Source of the DNA: Clostridia bacterium
Lineage (GTDB): Bacteria; Bacillota; Clostridia; Christensenellales; Borkfalkiaceae
Length of the DNA stretch: 64,000 bases
Assembly (NCBI GenBank): GCA_017621155.1
Contig: JAGATP010000044.1
Coordinates: 1-64,000 of the forward strand
Direction of reading: 5' to 3'
In this document: positions 51,614 to 58,598 of the stretch, piece after piece
How positions within the stretch are numbered: the stretch's first letter is position 1
How the letters are laid out: every line of letters starts with the position of its first letter
Notes under the pieces: generated by a model
Databases searched by the model: none
Told to the model about the DNA's origin: nothing
What the model saw: the letters and a program-made list of their open reading frames with translations, nothing else
Program-made: the position numbers and the translations under genes

Positions 51614-51642
51614 TTGACTTTTTCGTCCTTTTGTGATAAAAT
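51614..51642 (+). promoter_or_regulatory. Promoter of the DUF2798 gene
   Basis: TTGACT 51614-51619, 17 bp, TAAAAT 51637-51642. It is divergent from the tetR promoter 44 bp away. The leader it starts is about 125 nt long. Confidence 0.8.
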
Positions 51643-51659
51643 ACCCTCAAAATTTAAGA

Positions 51660-51758
51660 CGCAAATACGACACAAGTAGTGCTTTTGCACATAAATCTGA
51701 TTACGGCAGCGCATTTCCCGCAAGAGATTTATGGCGAGCGACTTGTGTTTTTTTTGCG
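51660..51758 (+). ncRNA. Structured leader RNA candidate, riboswitch-like
   Basis: A closing stem P1 (ACACAAGT 51670-51677 / ACTTGTGT 51741-51748) surrounds a perfect hairpin GTGC-TTTT-GCAC (51679-51690) and a stem ATAAATCT / AGATTTAT (51691-51698 / 51725-51732) with a GC-rich apical part; GGCGAGCG joins back to P1. The 3' side of P1 runs into eight T's, and CGCAAA (51660) can also pair with TTTGCG (51753). This three-way junction plus terminator layout sits between promoter and Shine-Dalgarno. I could not match it to a known riboswitch class. Confidence 0.5.
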
Positions 51759-51773
51759 AAAAAGGAGTTCTTT

Positions 51774-52310
51774 ATGCCTAGAAATCAATTTCAAAGAATG
51801 ATCTTTGCGCTTTTGACGGTGATCGTTACCGTTCATGCCTACGTCTTTTACAGCCTTTACGTCGTCAACGGGCTGAATCTCGAGGCGATCGACGCACAGG
51901 GAGGGGTGCTCATGTTCGGCTCGTTTCTCCCCATCTGGGCGGTCGTTCTCATCGAGTTTGTCTTCGCCTATCTTTTGGAATGCGTCATGGGAAGCCCTTG
52001 CTCTTTCCGCCTTGCCGCAAAGGTATTCGACCCGAAGACGACCCATCCCGTGATTTTCGAGAGTGCAATCATCTGCGCTACGGTGGGGCTGATGTGCCCC
52101 GCGATGAGCTTGATCGCCGCCTTTTTGTATTATCCGTATCCCTACATGGCTTTCAACTTTTTCACCCTCCTTGCAAATTGGCTTCGGCTCGTCTGCTTCA
52201 ATTTTCCGTTTGCATTCTTTACGCAGCTCTTTTTCATTCAGCCGCTTATCAGGATGCTCTTTCGGCTTCTCTTCCGAAAGGATTTGAAGAGGAGAGCGCT
52301 TGTTTCATAG
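51774..52310 (+). CDS. DUF2798-like membrane protein
   Basis: A 178-residue protein with four membrane helices, beginning MPRNQFQRMIFALLTVIVTVHAYVFY. The end FNFPFAFFTQLFFIQPLIRMLFRLLF is the pattern of DUF2798-type proteins, unknown function. The ATG at 51774 follows AAAGGAG. The upstream structured leader suggests control by a small molecule or ion, which could hint at transport. Terminator at 52322. Confidence 0.72.
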   Translation: MPRNQFQRMIFALLTVIVTVHAYVFYSLYVVNGLNLEAIDAQGGVLMFGSFLPIWAVVLIEFVFAYLLECVMGSPCSFRLAAKVFDPKTTHPVIFESAIICATVGLMCPAMSLIAAFLYYPYPYMAFNFFTLLANWLRLVCFNFPFAFFTQLFFIQPLIRMLFRLLFRKDLKRRALVS

Positions 52311-52321
52311 AGCTTTCAAGG

Positions 52322-52354
52322 AAAGGCGAGTCGGATATCCGATTTGCCTTTTTT
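52322..52354 (+). terminator. Intrinsic terminator
   Basis: A 13-bp stem with two G:T pairs (AAAGGCGAGTCGG / CCGATTTGCCTTT), loop ATAT, six T's. Confidence 0.88.
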
Positions 52355-52434
52355 GTGCGGAACTTCGCTTTGAAAGGGGCGGCGCGTCTCCATCGTTTTT
52401 TTATCCGAATGTTGGAAAAAAAGTCCAAATCTTC

Positions 52435-52463
52435 TTGAAAAATCAAAAAAGATGTGCTATACT
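52435..52463 (+). promoter_or_regulatory. Promoter of the NifU-like/GGGtGRT operon
   Basis: TTGAAA 52435-52440, 17 bp, TATACT 52458-52463 with TGTGC extended -10. The 65-nt leader has a small hairpin (CCCC-GGCTAGGC-GGGG). Confidence 0.75.
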
Positions 52464-52530
52464 GTACGTTGTAGAAATCCGGAATCCCCGGCTAGGCGGG
52501 GTCGGACAAATTATTATGGAGGAATCAATC

Positions 52531-53223
52531 ATGCAATATTCACAAGATGTGCAGAGAATGGTTTGCGTTGCGAAGGGCCCCAGGCACGAGCCCGCTCCTA
52601 TTCCCGAAGAGGGCAAATGGGTATTCGCAAAGGAAATCAAGGACATCAACGGCTTTACGCACGGCGTGGGCTGGTGCGCTCCTCAGCAGGGCGCCTGCAA
52701 GCTCTCCCTGAACGTAAAGGGAGGCGTCATTCAGGAAGCGCTCGTCGAGACCATCGGCTGTTCGGGTATGACGCACTCTGCGGCGATGGCTGCCGAAATT
52801 CTGCCCCACAAGACCATTCTGGAAGCGCTCAACACCGACCTCGTATGCGACGCAATCAACACCGCGATGAGAGAGCTTTTCCTTCAAATCGTCTACGGAC
52901 GTACCCAGTCCGCCTTCTCCGACGACGGTCTCGTCATCGGTGCAGGTCTTGAAGATCTCGGGAAAGGACTTCGTTCTCAGGTCGGAACGATGTACGGCAC
53001 TGCCGAAAAGGGCGTCAGATACCTCGAAATGGCAGAGGGCTACGTCACCCGCCTCGCTCTCGACGAGGACATGCAGGTCATCGGATACGAATTCGTCTCC
53101 CTCGGCAAGATGACCGACTTCATCAAGAAGGGCATCGAGCCCAACGAGGCTTACAAGAAGGCTATGGGACACTACGGCAGATTCGATAACGCGTTCAAGT
53201 ATATCGATCCCCGCAAAGAGTAA
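52531..53223 (+). CDS. NifU/IscU-like iron-sulfur scaffold-type protein, partner of GGGtGRT
   Basis: A 230-residue protein with IscU-like pattern in the middle: GWCAPQQGACKLSLNVKGG, ALVETIGCSGMTHSAAMAAEIL and TDLVCDAINTAM give three spaced cysteines as for cluster binding. The C-terminal half (GTAEKGVRYLEMAEGYVTRL) is not in IscU. The ATG at 52531 follows GGAGG. It is 14 bp upstream of the GGGtGRT gene, the usual pairing. It has no nif or isc neighbours here, so the client of any cluster is unknown. Confidence 0.78.
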   Translation: MQYSQDVQRMVCVAKGPRHEPAPIPEEGKWVFAKEIKDINGFTHGVGWCAPQQGACKLSLNVKGGVIQEALVETIGCSGMTHSAAMAAEILPHKTILEALNTDLVCDAINTAMRELFLQIVYGRTQSAFSDDGLVIGAGLEDLGKGLRSQVGTMYGTAEKGVRYLEMAEGYVTRLALDEDMQVIGYEFVSLGKMTDFIKKGIEPNEAYKKAMGHYGRFDNAFKYIDPRKE

Positions 53224-53237
53224 GGAGGTAGAGAAAG

Positions 53238-54239
53238 ATGGCTTTATTTGAAAGTTATGAAAGAAGAGTAGATAAAATCATGGGCGTACTCTCTCAGTAC
53301 GGCATTTCCTCCATCGAAGAGTGCAGAGACATCTGCCTTGCAAAGGGCATCGATTGCGACAAGATCGTCAGAGGCACGCAGCCCATCTGCTTCGAGAATG
53401 CAGTCTGGGCATACACCGTCGGCGCGGCAATCGCCATCAAGAAAGGCTGCACCAAGGCTGCCGACGCCGCAGCCGCCATCGGCGAAGGCTTGCAGTCCTT
53501 CTGCATTCCCGGTTCCGTCGCAGAAAACCGCAAGGTCGGTCTGGGACACGGAAATTTGGGCAAAATGCTCCTTTCCGAAGAGACGGAGTGCTTCTGCTTC
53601 CTTGCGGGACACGAATCCTTTGCAGCCGCAGAGGGAGCGATTTCCATCGCAATGAACGCGAACAAAGTGCGTCAGCGTCCCCTTCGCGTCATCTTGAACG
53701 GACTTGGCAAGGACGCCGCGATGATCATTTCGAGAATCAACGGCTTCACCTACGTCGAAACCACGTTTGACCCTTACACCGAGACCGTCTCCGTCGTCTA
53801 TGAGAAGTCTTATTCCGACGGCCCTCGCGCAAAGGTCAAGTGCTACGGCGCAGATAACGTCCCCGAAGGCGTTGCCATTATGAAGAAGGAAAACGTCGGC
53901 GTTTCCATCACCGGAAACTCCACCAATCCCACGAGATTCCAGCACCCCGTTGCAGGCACTTATAAAAAGTGGTGCGTGGAGAACGGCGTGCAGTACTTCT
54001 CCGTCGCTTCCGGCGGCGGTACGGGACGGACTCTTCACCCCGACAACATGGCGGCAGGCCCTTCCAGCTACGGCATGACGGATACGATGGGAAGAATGCA
54101 CTCCGACGCACAGTTTGCAGGCTCTTCCTCCGTTCCCGCACACGTTGAAATGATGGGGCTCATCGGTATGGGCAATAACCCCATGGTCGGTGCTACGGTT
54201 GCCGTCGCGGTCGCCGTACAGGAAGCAATGCAGGCGTAA
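53238..54239 (+). CDS. GGGtGRT family protein
   Basis: A 333-residue protein carrying the family's name motif, SVASGGGTGRTLHPDNMAAG, near residue 255. Other conserved stretches are GHGNLGKMLLSEETECFCFLAGHESFAAAEGA and SITGNSTNPTRFQHPVAGTYKKW in part. Biochemical role unknown; it travels with the NifU-like protein in anaerobes. The two genes end at a strong terminator. Confidence 0.92.
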   Translation: MALFESYERRVDKIMGVLSQYGISSIEECRDICLAKGIDCDKIVRGTQPICFENAVWAYTVGAAIAIKKGCTKAADAAAAIGEGLQSFCIPGSVAENRKVGLGHGNLGKMLLSEETECFCFLAGHESFAAAEGAISIAMNANKVRQRPLRVILNGLGKDAAMIISRINGFTYVETTFDPYTETVSVVYEKSYSDGPRAKVKCYGADNVPEGVAIMKKENVGVSITGNSTNPTRFQHPVAGTYKKWCVENGVQYFSVASGGGTGRTLHPDNMAAGPSSYGMTDTMGRMHSDAQFAGSSSVPAHVEMMGLIGMGNNPMVGATVAVAVAVQEAMQA

Positions 54240-54259
54240 ATTTTTAAATCGAACGAAAG

Positions 54260-54292
54260 AGGGCGGGTTGATGTGAACCCGCCCTTGCTTTT
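54260..54292 (+). terminator. Intrinsic terminator
   Basis: A 10-bp perfect stem AGGGCGGGTT / AACCCGCCCT, six-base loop, followed by TGCTTTTG. Confidence 0.82.
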
Positions 54293-54366
54293 GCTTTGAG
54301 GGAATCCTTTTTCGGCGTGAATGGCGTTTTGCCTTCGGGAAAGGTGCAAAAGCGCTCGTTTTTTGT

Positions 54367-54395
54367 TTGACAAACGCAAAAAGGTATATTATAAT
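54367..54395 (+). promoter_or_regulatory. tyrS promoter
   Basis: TTGACA 54367-54372, 17 bp, TATAAT 54390-54395. The expected start of transcription (about 54401-54403) coincides with the ATG of the leader ORF. Confidence 0.88.
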
Positions 54396-54401
54396 AAGAT
54401 T

Positions 54402-54476
54402 ATGTTGAAACGAAATTCCCACAACTTCATTGCCTACGCCTATTTCTACCGCAGCGATAGAATTGTTTTGGCGTGA
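54402..54476 (+). CDS. Tyr-rich leader peptide of tyrS
   Basis: A 24-codon ORF whose middle reads AYAYFYR: three Tyr codons and one Phe within six residues (54435-54449). It lies between a strong promoter and a terminator directly before tyrS. Ribosome stalling at the Tyr codons would cover ACGCC (54436-54440), freeing GGCGTGAGCAAA to form the antiterminator. No Shine-Dalgarno is possible because the ATG is at the transcript's 5' end, so it would need leaderless initiation; this is the main doubt. Confidence 0.55.
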   Translation: MLKRNSHNFIAYAYFYRSDRIVLA

Positions 54477-54538
54477 GCAAAAATGGGATCATCGGAACGA
54501 AAATCTTATGGTTTGCTCTCAAAGGCAAGCCTTTTTTT
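54475..54538 (+). promoter_or_regulatory. Attenuator: antiterminator and terminator of tyrS
   Basis: Terminator: GGTTTGC (54510-54516) with GCAAGCC (54525-54531), one G:T pair, then seven T's (54532-54538). Competing antiterminator: GAGCAAA (54475-54481) pairs exactly with TTTGCTC (54512-54518), which overlaps the 5' terminator arm. Protector: GGCGT (54470-54474) pairs with ACGCC in the Tyr-codon run. No T-box core (TGGNACCGCG) is visible in the leader. Confidence 0.6.
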
Positions 54539-54554
54539 ATAAGGAGTATACAGT

Positions 54555-55748
54555 ATGGCAAACGTAATGGACACCCTGCGCGCCCGGGGATTTATCAAGC
54601 AGACCGTCTTTGAGGACGATCTTTACGAACTTTTGGGAAGGGAGAGCGTTCCCTTCTACATCGGATTCGACCCCACGGCAGACTCTCTGCACGTCGGTCA
54701 CTTCATGCAGCTGATCGCCATGAAACATATGCAGGATGCGGGACACAAGCCCATCATTCTCATCGGCGGCGGCACGGCGATGGTCGGCGATCCTTCGGGA
54801 AGGACGGATCTCCGCTCCATGATGACGAAGGAGACCATTAATCATCACGTCGAGTGCTTCAAGAAACAGATGTCCAGGTTTATCGATTTCGAGGGAGAAA
54901 ACGGAGCAGTCATCGTCAACAACGGCGATTGGCTGTTAAACCTCAACTACATCGATTTTCTCCGCGACATCGGCGCGCACTTCTCCGTCAACAAGATGCT
55001 GACCGCGGAATGCTACAAGGCGAGAATGGAGAAGGGCCTCACCTTCCTCGAATTTAACTATATGCTCATGCAGGCATACGACTTTTTGATGCTCTATCAC
55101 AAGTACGGCTGTCAGCTCGAGCTCGGCGGCGACGATCAGTGGAGCAACATCCTCGCGGGCGCAGATCTCATTCGGAGAAAGGAGCAAAAGCCCGCTTACG
55201 CCATGACTTTTACCCTTCTTACGACCTCCGAAGGCAAAAAGATGGGCAAAACGGCAAAGGGCGCGGTTTGGCTGGACGAAAACAAGACGTCTCCCTACGA
55301 GTTTTACCAGTATTGGAGAAACACCAACGACGCCGACGTCGAAAAGTGCATGAAGCTTCTCACCTTCCTTCCCTTAGAGGAGATTTCTTCGCTTACCGCC
55401 CATCAGGACGAGAGAATGAATCGCGCAAAGGAAGTGCTCGCCTACGAGCTGACCAAAATGGTGCACGGCGAGGAGAAGGCAAAGGCTGCCGAGGCGCAGG
55501 CAAAGGCGGCGTTCGGCGCGGGGGGCGGGGAGCTTCCCACCGTCTCCGTGGCGAATGCGGCGACCGTCGTGGACGCCATGGTCGAGGCGAAGCTCTGCAA
55601 GTCCAAGGGCGAAGCGCGCAGACTGATCGAACAGGGCGGCGTGACGGTGGACGAGACCAAGGTGACGGACGTCAACATGCCCCTTCCCGCAAAGGAATTT
55701 GTCCTGCATAAGGGCAAGAAAGTGCACGTGAAAATCGTCGTCGGCTGA
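54555..55748 (+). CDS. tyrS: Tyrosine--tRNA ligase
   Basis: Charges tRNA-Tyr. A 397-residue class I synthetase: HIGH form in [14 protein letters not shown] (about residue 40), [14 protein letters not shown], the tyrosine-site [14 protein letters not shown], and KMSKS as [16 protein letters not shown]-terminal S4 RNA-binding domain ([22 protein letters not shown]) is present. AAGGAG precedes the ATG. The Tyr-codon leader upstream is the probable control. It is followed 2 bp later by yigZ. Confidence 0.96.
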   Translation: MANVMDTLRARGFIKQTVFEDDLYELLGRESVPFYIGFDPTADSLHVGHFMQLIAMKHMQDAGHKPIILIGGGTAMVGDPSGRTDLRSMMTKETINHHVECFKKQMSRFIDFEGENGAVIVNNGDWLLNLNYIDFLRDIGAHFSVNKMLTAECYKARMEKGLTFLEFNYMLMQAYDFLMLYHKYGCQLELGGDDQWSNILAGADLIRRKEQKPAYAMTFTLLTTSEGKKMGKTAKGAVWLDENKTSPYEFYQYWRNTNDADVEKCMKLLTFLPLEEISSLTAHQDERMNRAKEVLAYELTKMVHGEEKAKAAEAQAKAAFGAGGGELPTVSVANAATVVDAMVEAKLCKSKGEARRLIEQGGVTVDETKVTDVNMPLPAKEFVLHKGKKVHVKIVVG

Positions 55749-55750
55749 GT

Positions 55751-56377
55751 ATGCTTTCGGTCAACGGGATTCATAAAAGCGAACAGACCATCGAAAAGTC
55801 CCGCTTTCTCACTTACTCTTCCCACGTGGAAGGGGAGGAGGAAGCAAGGGACTTTATTGCCATGGTGCGGAGCGAGCATCCGCTTGCTACGCACGTCTGC
55901 TACGCCTTTGTCGCCGATAAGCTCGGCAATTTGCAGCGCTTTTCGGACGACGGAGAGCCTTCTGGCACGGCGGGACTCCCCATTCTGGACGCCGTGAAAA
56001 AGAGCGGACTCTTCGAAACCTGCGTGTGCGTGGTGCGCTACTTCGGGGGAATCAAGCTCGGTGCGGGAGGACTCGTGCGCGCCTACTCCTCGAGTGCGGC
56101 ACAAAACATCGCAGGGGCGGAAAAGCGGGATTGGCGGCTCTGCCGCATGCTTTCTTTGACCGTCGGCTACGGGGAATTTGACGCCTTGCAGACTTTCCTC
56201 TCAAAACAGAATTGCGAGGGGAAGGGGACGGACTATCTCGACCGCGTCACCTGTCAGGTTGCGGTGCGCTCGGAAGAGACGGAGCGCTTTTGCGCTGCCC
56301 TCGTCGATTATCTGAACGGCAAAGTGCAAATTTTCAAAAAAGAGGAATTTTTCTATCCGTTTCCCCTTGCAATGTGA
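55751..56377 (+). CDS. YigZ/IMPACT family protein
   Basis: A 208-residue protein with the IMPACT/UPF0029 N-terminal domain: KSRFLTYSSHVEGEEEA, ATHVCYAFVADK, RFSDDGEPSGTAGLPIL and VRYFGGIKLGAGGLVRAYS. The C-terminal DUF1949-like ferredoxin fold follows. In bacteria its role is unclear; eukaryotic IMPACT regulates translation. It starts two bases after tyrS and is probably in its operon. The ilvE promoter lies in its last codons. Confidence 0.92.
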   Translation: MLSVNGIHKSEQTIEKSRFLTYSSHVEGEEEARDFIAMVRSEHPLATHVCYAFVADKLGNLQRFSDDGEPSGTAGLPILDAVKKSGLFETCVCVVRYFGGIKLGAGGLVRAYSSSAAQNIAGAEKRDWRLCRMLSLTVGYGEFDALQTFLSKQNCEGKGTDYLDRVTCQVAVRSEETERFCAALVDYLNGKVQIFKKEEFFYPFPLAM

Positions 56378-56395
56378 AATTGGGTGTGCTATAAT
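56367..56395 (+). promoter_or_regulatory. ilvE promoter
   Basis: TTGCAA 56367-56372, 17 bp, TATAAT 56390-56395 with TGTGC before it, overlapping the end of yigZ. Confidence 0.8.
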
Positions 56396-56426
56396 ATAGA
56401 AAATTTTGATAGAGAGGGTATCATCT

Positions 56427-57485
56427 ATGCAAATTATCAAAAGAGAAGTGTTAAAAGAGAAGCCCGTGTTCGACAACAAACTCGGCTTCGGAAGATATTT
56501 CACCGATTATATGTTCACGATGAAATACAACGTGGAAGAGGGCTGGCACGACGCAAAGATCGAACCGAACGCCCCCGTGCAGTTCGATCTTGCCACCACG
56601 ATTTTCCACTACGCGCAGGGCATTTTCGAGGGAATGAAGGCGTTTAAGCGGGTGGACGGCTCGATCGGCGTGTTCCGTCCCGGGGAGAATTGGGCGAGAA
56701 TGAACCGCTCGGCGGAGAGAATGTGCATTCCTCAGTTCCCCGAGGACGTCGTGGAAGAGGGCTTGGAGGAGCTTTTGAAGCTCGAAAAGGATTGGATTCC
56801 CTCTCTTCCCGGCACGGCGCTCTACATCCGTCCCACCATCGTGGCGACGAAGGTCATGCTCGGCGTGCACGCTTCGACCGAATACCTCTTCTTCATCATC
56901 CTGTCCCCCGTCGGCAGCTATTACGCGCACGGGTTAGAGCCCACCAAGCTCCTCGTCGAGGATTACTACACGCGGGCGACGGTCGGCGGCACGGGCGAAG
57001 CGAAGTGCCTTGGCAACTACGCCTGCTCCATGAAGGCGGGCGAAGAGGCGGAAAAGAAGGGCTTCGATCAGGTGCTCTGGCTGGACGCGCAGGAGAAAAA
57101 GTACGTCGAGGAAGTCGGCTCGATGAATATGTTCTTCGTCATCGACGGCGAGGTCGTCACGCCCGCGCTGGTCGGTTCCATTCTCCCCGGCATCACGAGA
57201 AAGAGCGCGATCTATCTCTTGCAGCAGAACGGCTATCGGGTGTCCGAGCGCAGAGTTTCCATCGACGAAGTGGTGGAGGCTTCCCGGTGCGGAAAGCTCG
57301 AAGAGGCGTTCGGAACGGGCACGGCGGCGGTCATTTCCCCCGTCGGCGAGTTTGAGTACAAGGGCGAGCGTTTCGTCGTCAACGGCGGCAAAATGGGAGA
57401 GATCACTTCCTGGCTGTACGACAACATCACCGGAATCCAGTACGGCAAAAAGCCCGACGTTTACGGCTGGGTCAAGAAAATTTAA
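56427..57485 (+). CDS. ilvE: Branched-chain amino acid aminotransferase
   Basis: Transfers amino groups between Val/Leu/Ile and 2-oxoglutarate with PLP (fold type IV). At 352 residues it is the long bacterial/eukaryotic-like form: TTIFHYAQGIFEGMKAFKR near residue 57, RPTIVATKVMLGVHAS, VGGTGEAKCLGNYACS with the PLP-lysine region following GEAK, and EVGSMNMFFVIDGEVVTP. The ATG at 56427 was preferred over TTG at 56406 for spacing to GAGAGGG. Confidence 0.94.
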   Translation: MQIIKREVLKEKPVFDNKLGFGRYFTDYMFTMKYNVEEGWHDAKIEPNAPVQFDLATTIFHYAQGIFEGMKAFKRVDGSIGVFRPGENWARMNRSAERMCIPQFPEDVVEEGLEELLKLEKDWIPSLPGTALYIRPTIVATKVMLGVHASTEYLFFIILSPVGSYYAHGLEPTKLLVEDYYTRATVGGTGEAKCLGNYACSMKAGEEAEKKGFDQVLWLDAQEKKYVEEVGSMNMFFVIDGEVVTPALVGSILPGITRKSAIYLLQQNGYRVSERRVSIDEVVEASRCGKLEEAFGTGTAAVISPVGEFEYKGERFVVNGGKMGEITSWLYDNITGIQYGKKPDVYGWVKKI

Positions 57486-57494
57486 AGCAAAAGA

Positions 57495-57520
57495 AAGAGG
57501 CGTCTTCGGACGTCTTTTTT
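57495..57520 (+). terminator. Intrinsic terminator after ilvE
   Basis: A wobble-containing stem around the tetraloop TTCG (GAGGCGTC / GACGTCTT) with six T's. A second hairpin (ACAGTCCCG..., 57535-57565, 14-bp arms with one mismatch) follows. Confidence 0.8.
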
Positions 57521-57630
57521 CATTTGTAAGCAGAACAGTCCCGCAACAGAATGTTACGGGACTGTAAAACCCACTGGGTATGCCGGAGGATCTGAAAAAG
57601 CTTTCGCTTCAAGCCATGTAACAATATACA

Positions 57631-57790
57631 AAAAAGCTCCTATGTGCTAAACTGAATGTATGGCTTTGGGCCGTACACAAGAAAAGCAACATAGGAGGAC
57701 GCTACATGAAAAACCAAAATAACGACACATTCAGTTTAGCGCACACGGCGTGGAAATGTCAATACCCTATCGTATTTTTGTCGTTTGCGC
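57631..57790 (+). mobile_element. Left-end remnant of an IS200/IS605-family element
   Basis: An ATG at 57706 (SD AGGAGG 57693-57698) opens MKNQNNDTFSLAHTAWKCQY then PIVFLS, the typical N-terminus of Y1 transposase TnpA (SLAHTKWNCKYHIVF type). Homology stops there, and the frame runs on to TAA at 57874 through the next promoter. CTCCTATGT (57637-57645) is complementary to the SD region ACATAGGAG (57689-57697). GCTAAACTGAATGT (57646-57659) is complementary over 14 bp to 57727-57740 in the coding start. A hairpin TGTATGGC / GCCGTACA lies between. IS200 elements are known to hide their SD in this way. The catalytic HUH and Tyr parts are missing. Confidence 0.75.
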
Positions 57791-57820
57791 AATCATTTCC
57801 GCCATTTTTGAAAACTTTTC

Positions 57821-57848
57821 TTGACAATTGCTTGGCACATGCTATAAT
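57821..57848 (+). promoter_or_regulatory. Promoter of the LytTR/kinase pair C
   Basis: TTGACA 57821-57826, 16 bp, TATAAT 57843-57848 with TGC extended -10; TAAGGAG precedes the ATG at 57888. It lies just after the IS remnant. Confidence 0.88.
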
Positions 57849-57887
57849 TGAGAGAAATGGGAGAGTTTATCGATAAGGAGTTTAGAG

Positions 57888-58586
57888 ATGGTTAGAATCG
57901 CAATTGTGGACGACGATAAAGCTTATTCGGATGCTTTGGAGGGGTATATTCTTCAATATGCAGGGGAACATAACGTCGAATGTTCCGTTGTGAAATTCGA
58001 GGACGGACTTGATTTTCTCGAAAAAAACGTGTGCGGTCACGATATTATCTTTCTGGACGTCGAAATGCCCTATAAAGACGGATTCAAGACGGCAAAAAAG
58101 ATCAGAGAAGCGGATTCCGACGTTGTGATCGTCTTTATCACGAATTTGGCGCAATACGCGATTAAGGGGTATGAAGTCGAGGCGATGGATTACATCGTGA
58201 AACCCGTCTCGTATGCTAGGTTTAAGATTACCTTTCAAAAGGCGCTTTCAAATGCGCAGCGCAACCAGCAGGAGAGAGTGATTGTTACCGAAAAGTACGG
58301 AAAGCGCAGACTGCCCATCAAGACGATTTATTATATCGAGTCGTTCGGGCACAAGCTCGTCTATCACACTTGTTCGGGAGAGATCGAAACGTGGGACAGC
58401 ATGTCGGAAACGGAACAGCGGCTCAAGGAATTCGGCTTTTCCCGATGCAACAATTCTTACCTCGTCAATCTTCGCTTTGTGGATCGCGTGGAAGGGGATT
58501 TGATTTTTCTCCAGGATCAGACGCTAAAAATAGGGCGTTTGAAGCGGAAGGGATTTTTAGACGATTTGACGCAGTTTCGGCTGTAA
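57888..58586 (+). CDS. LytTR-family response regulator (pair C)
   Basis: A 232-residue regulator. Receiver: RIAIVDDDKAYSDAL, phospho-acceptor Asp in DIIFLDVEMPYKDGFKTAKKI, Lys in YIVKPVSYARFKITF. LytTR domain from about 140: TIYYIESFGHKLVYHT and FSRCNNSYLVNLRFVDRVEGD. Twelve bases separate it from the kinase. I found no clear phased repeats upstream of its promoter; the IS remnant sits where they would be expected. Confidence 0.93.
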   Translation: MVRIAIVDDDKAYSDALEGYILQYAGEHNVECSVVKFEDGLDFLEKNVCGHDIIFLDVEMPYKDGFKTAKKIREADSDVVIVFITNLAQYAIKGYEVEAMDYIVKPVSYARFKITFQKALSNAQRNQQERVIVTEKYGKRRLPIKTIYYIESFGHKLVYHTCSGEIETWDSMSETEQRLKEFGFSRCNNSYLVNLRFVDRVEGDLIFLQDQTLKIGRLKRKGFLDDLTQFRL

Positions 58587-58598
58587 AAGGTGGGGATT

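Noticed and set aside
57706..57876. A 56-codon ORF as an intact small gene
   Set aside because: Only the first 26 residues resemble TnpA; the rest is translated promoter DNA of the next gene, so it is a transposase fragment.
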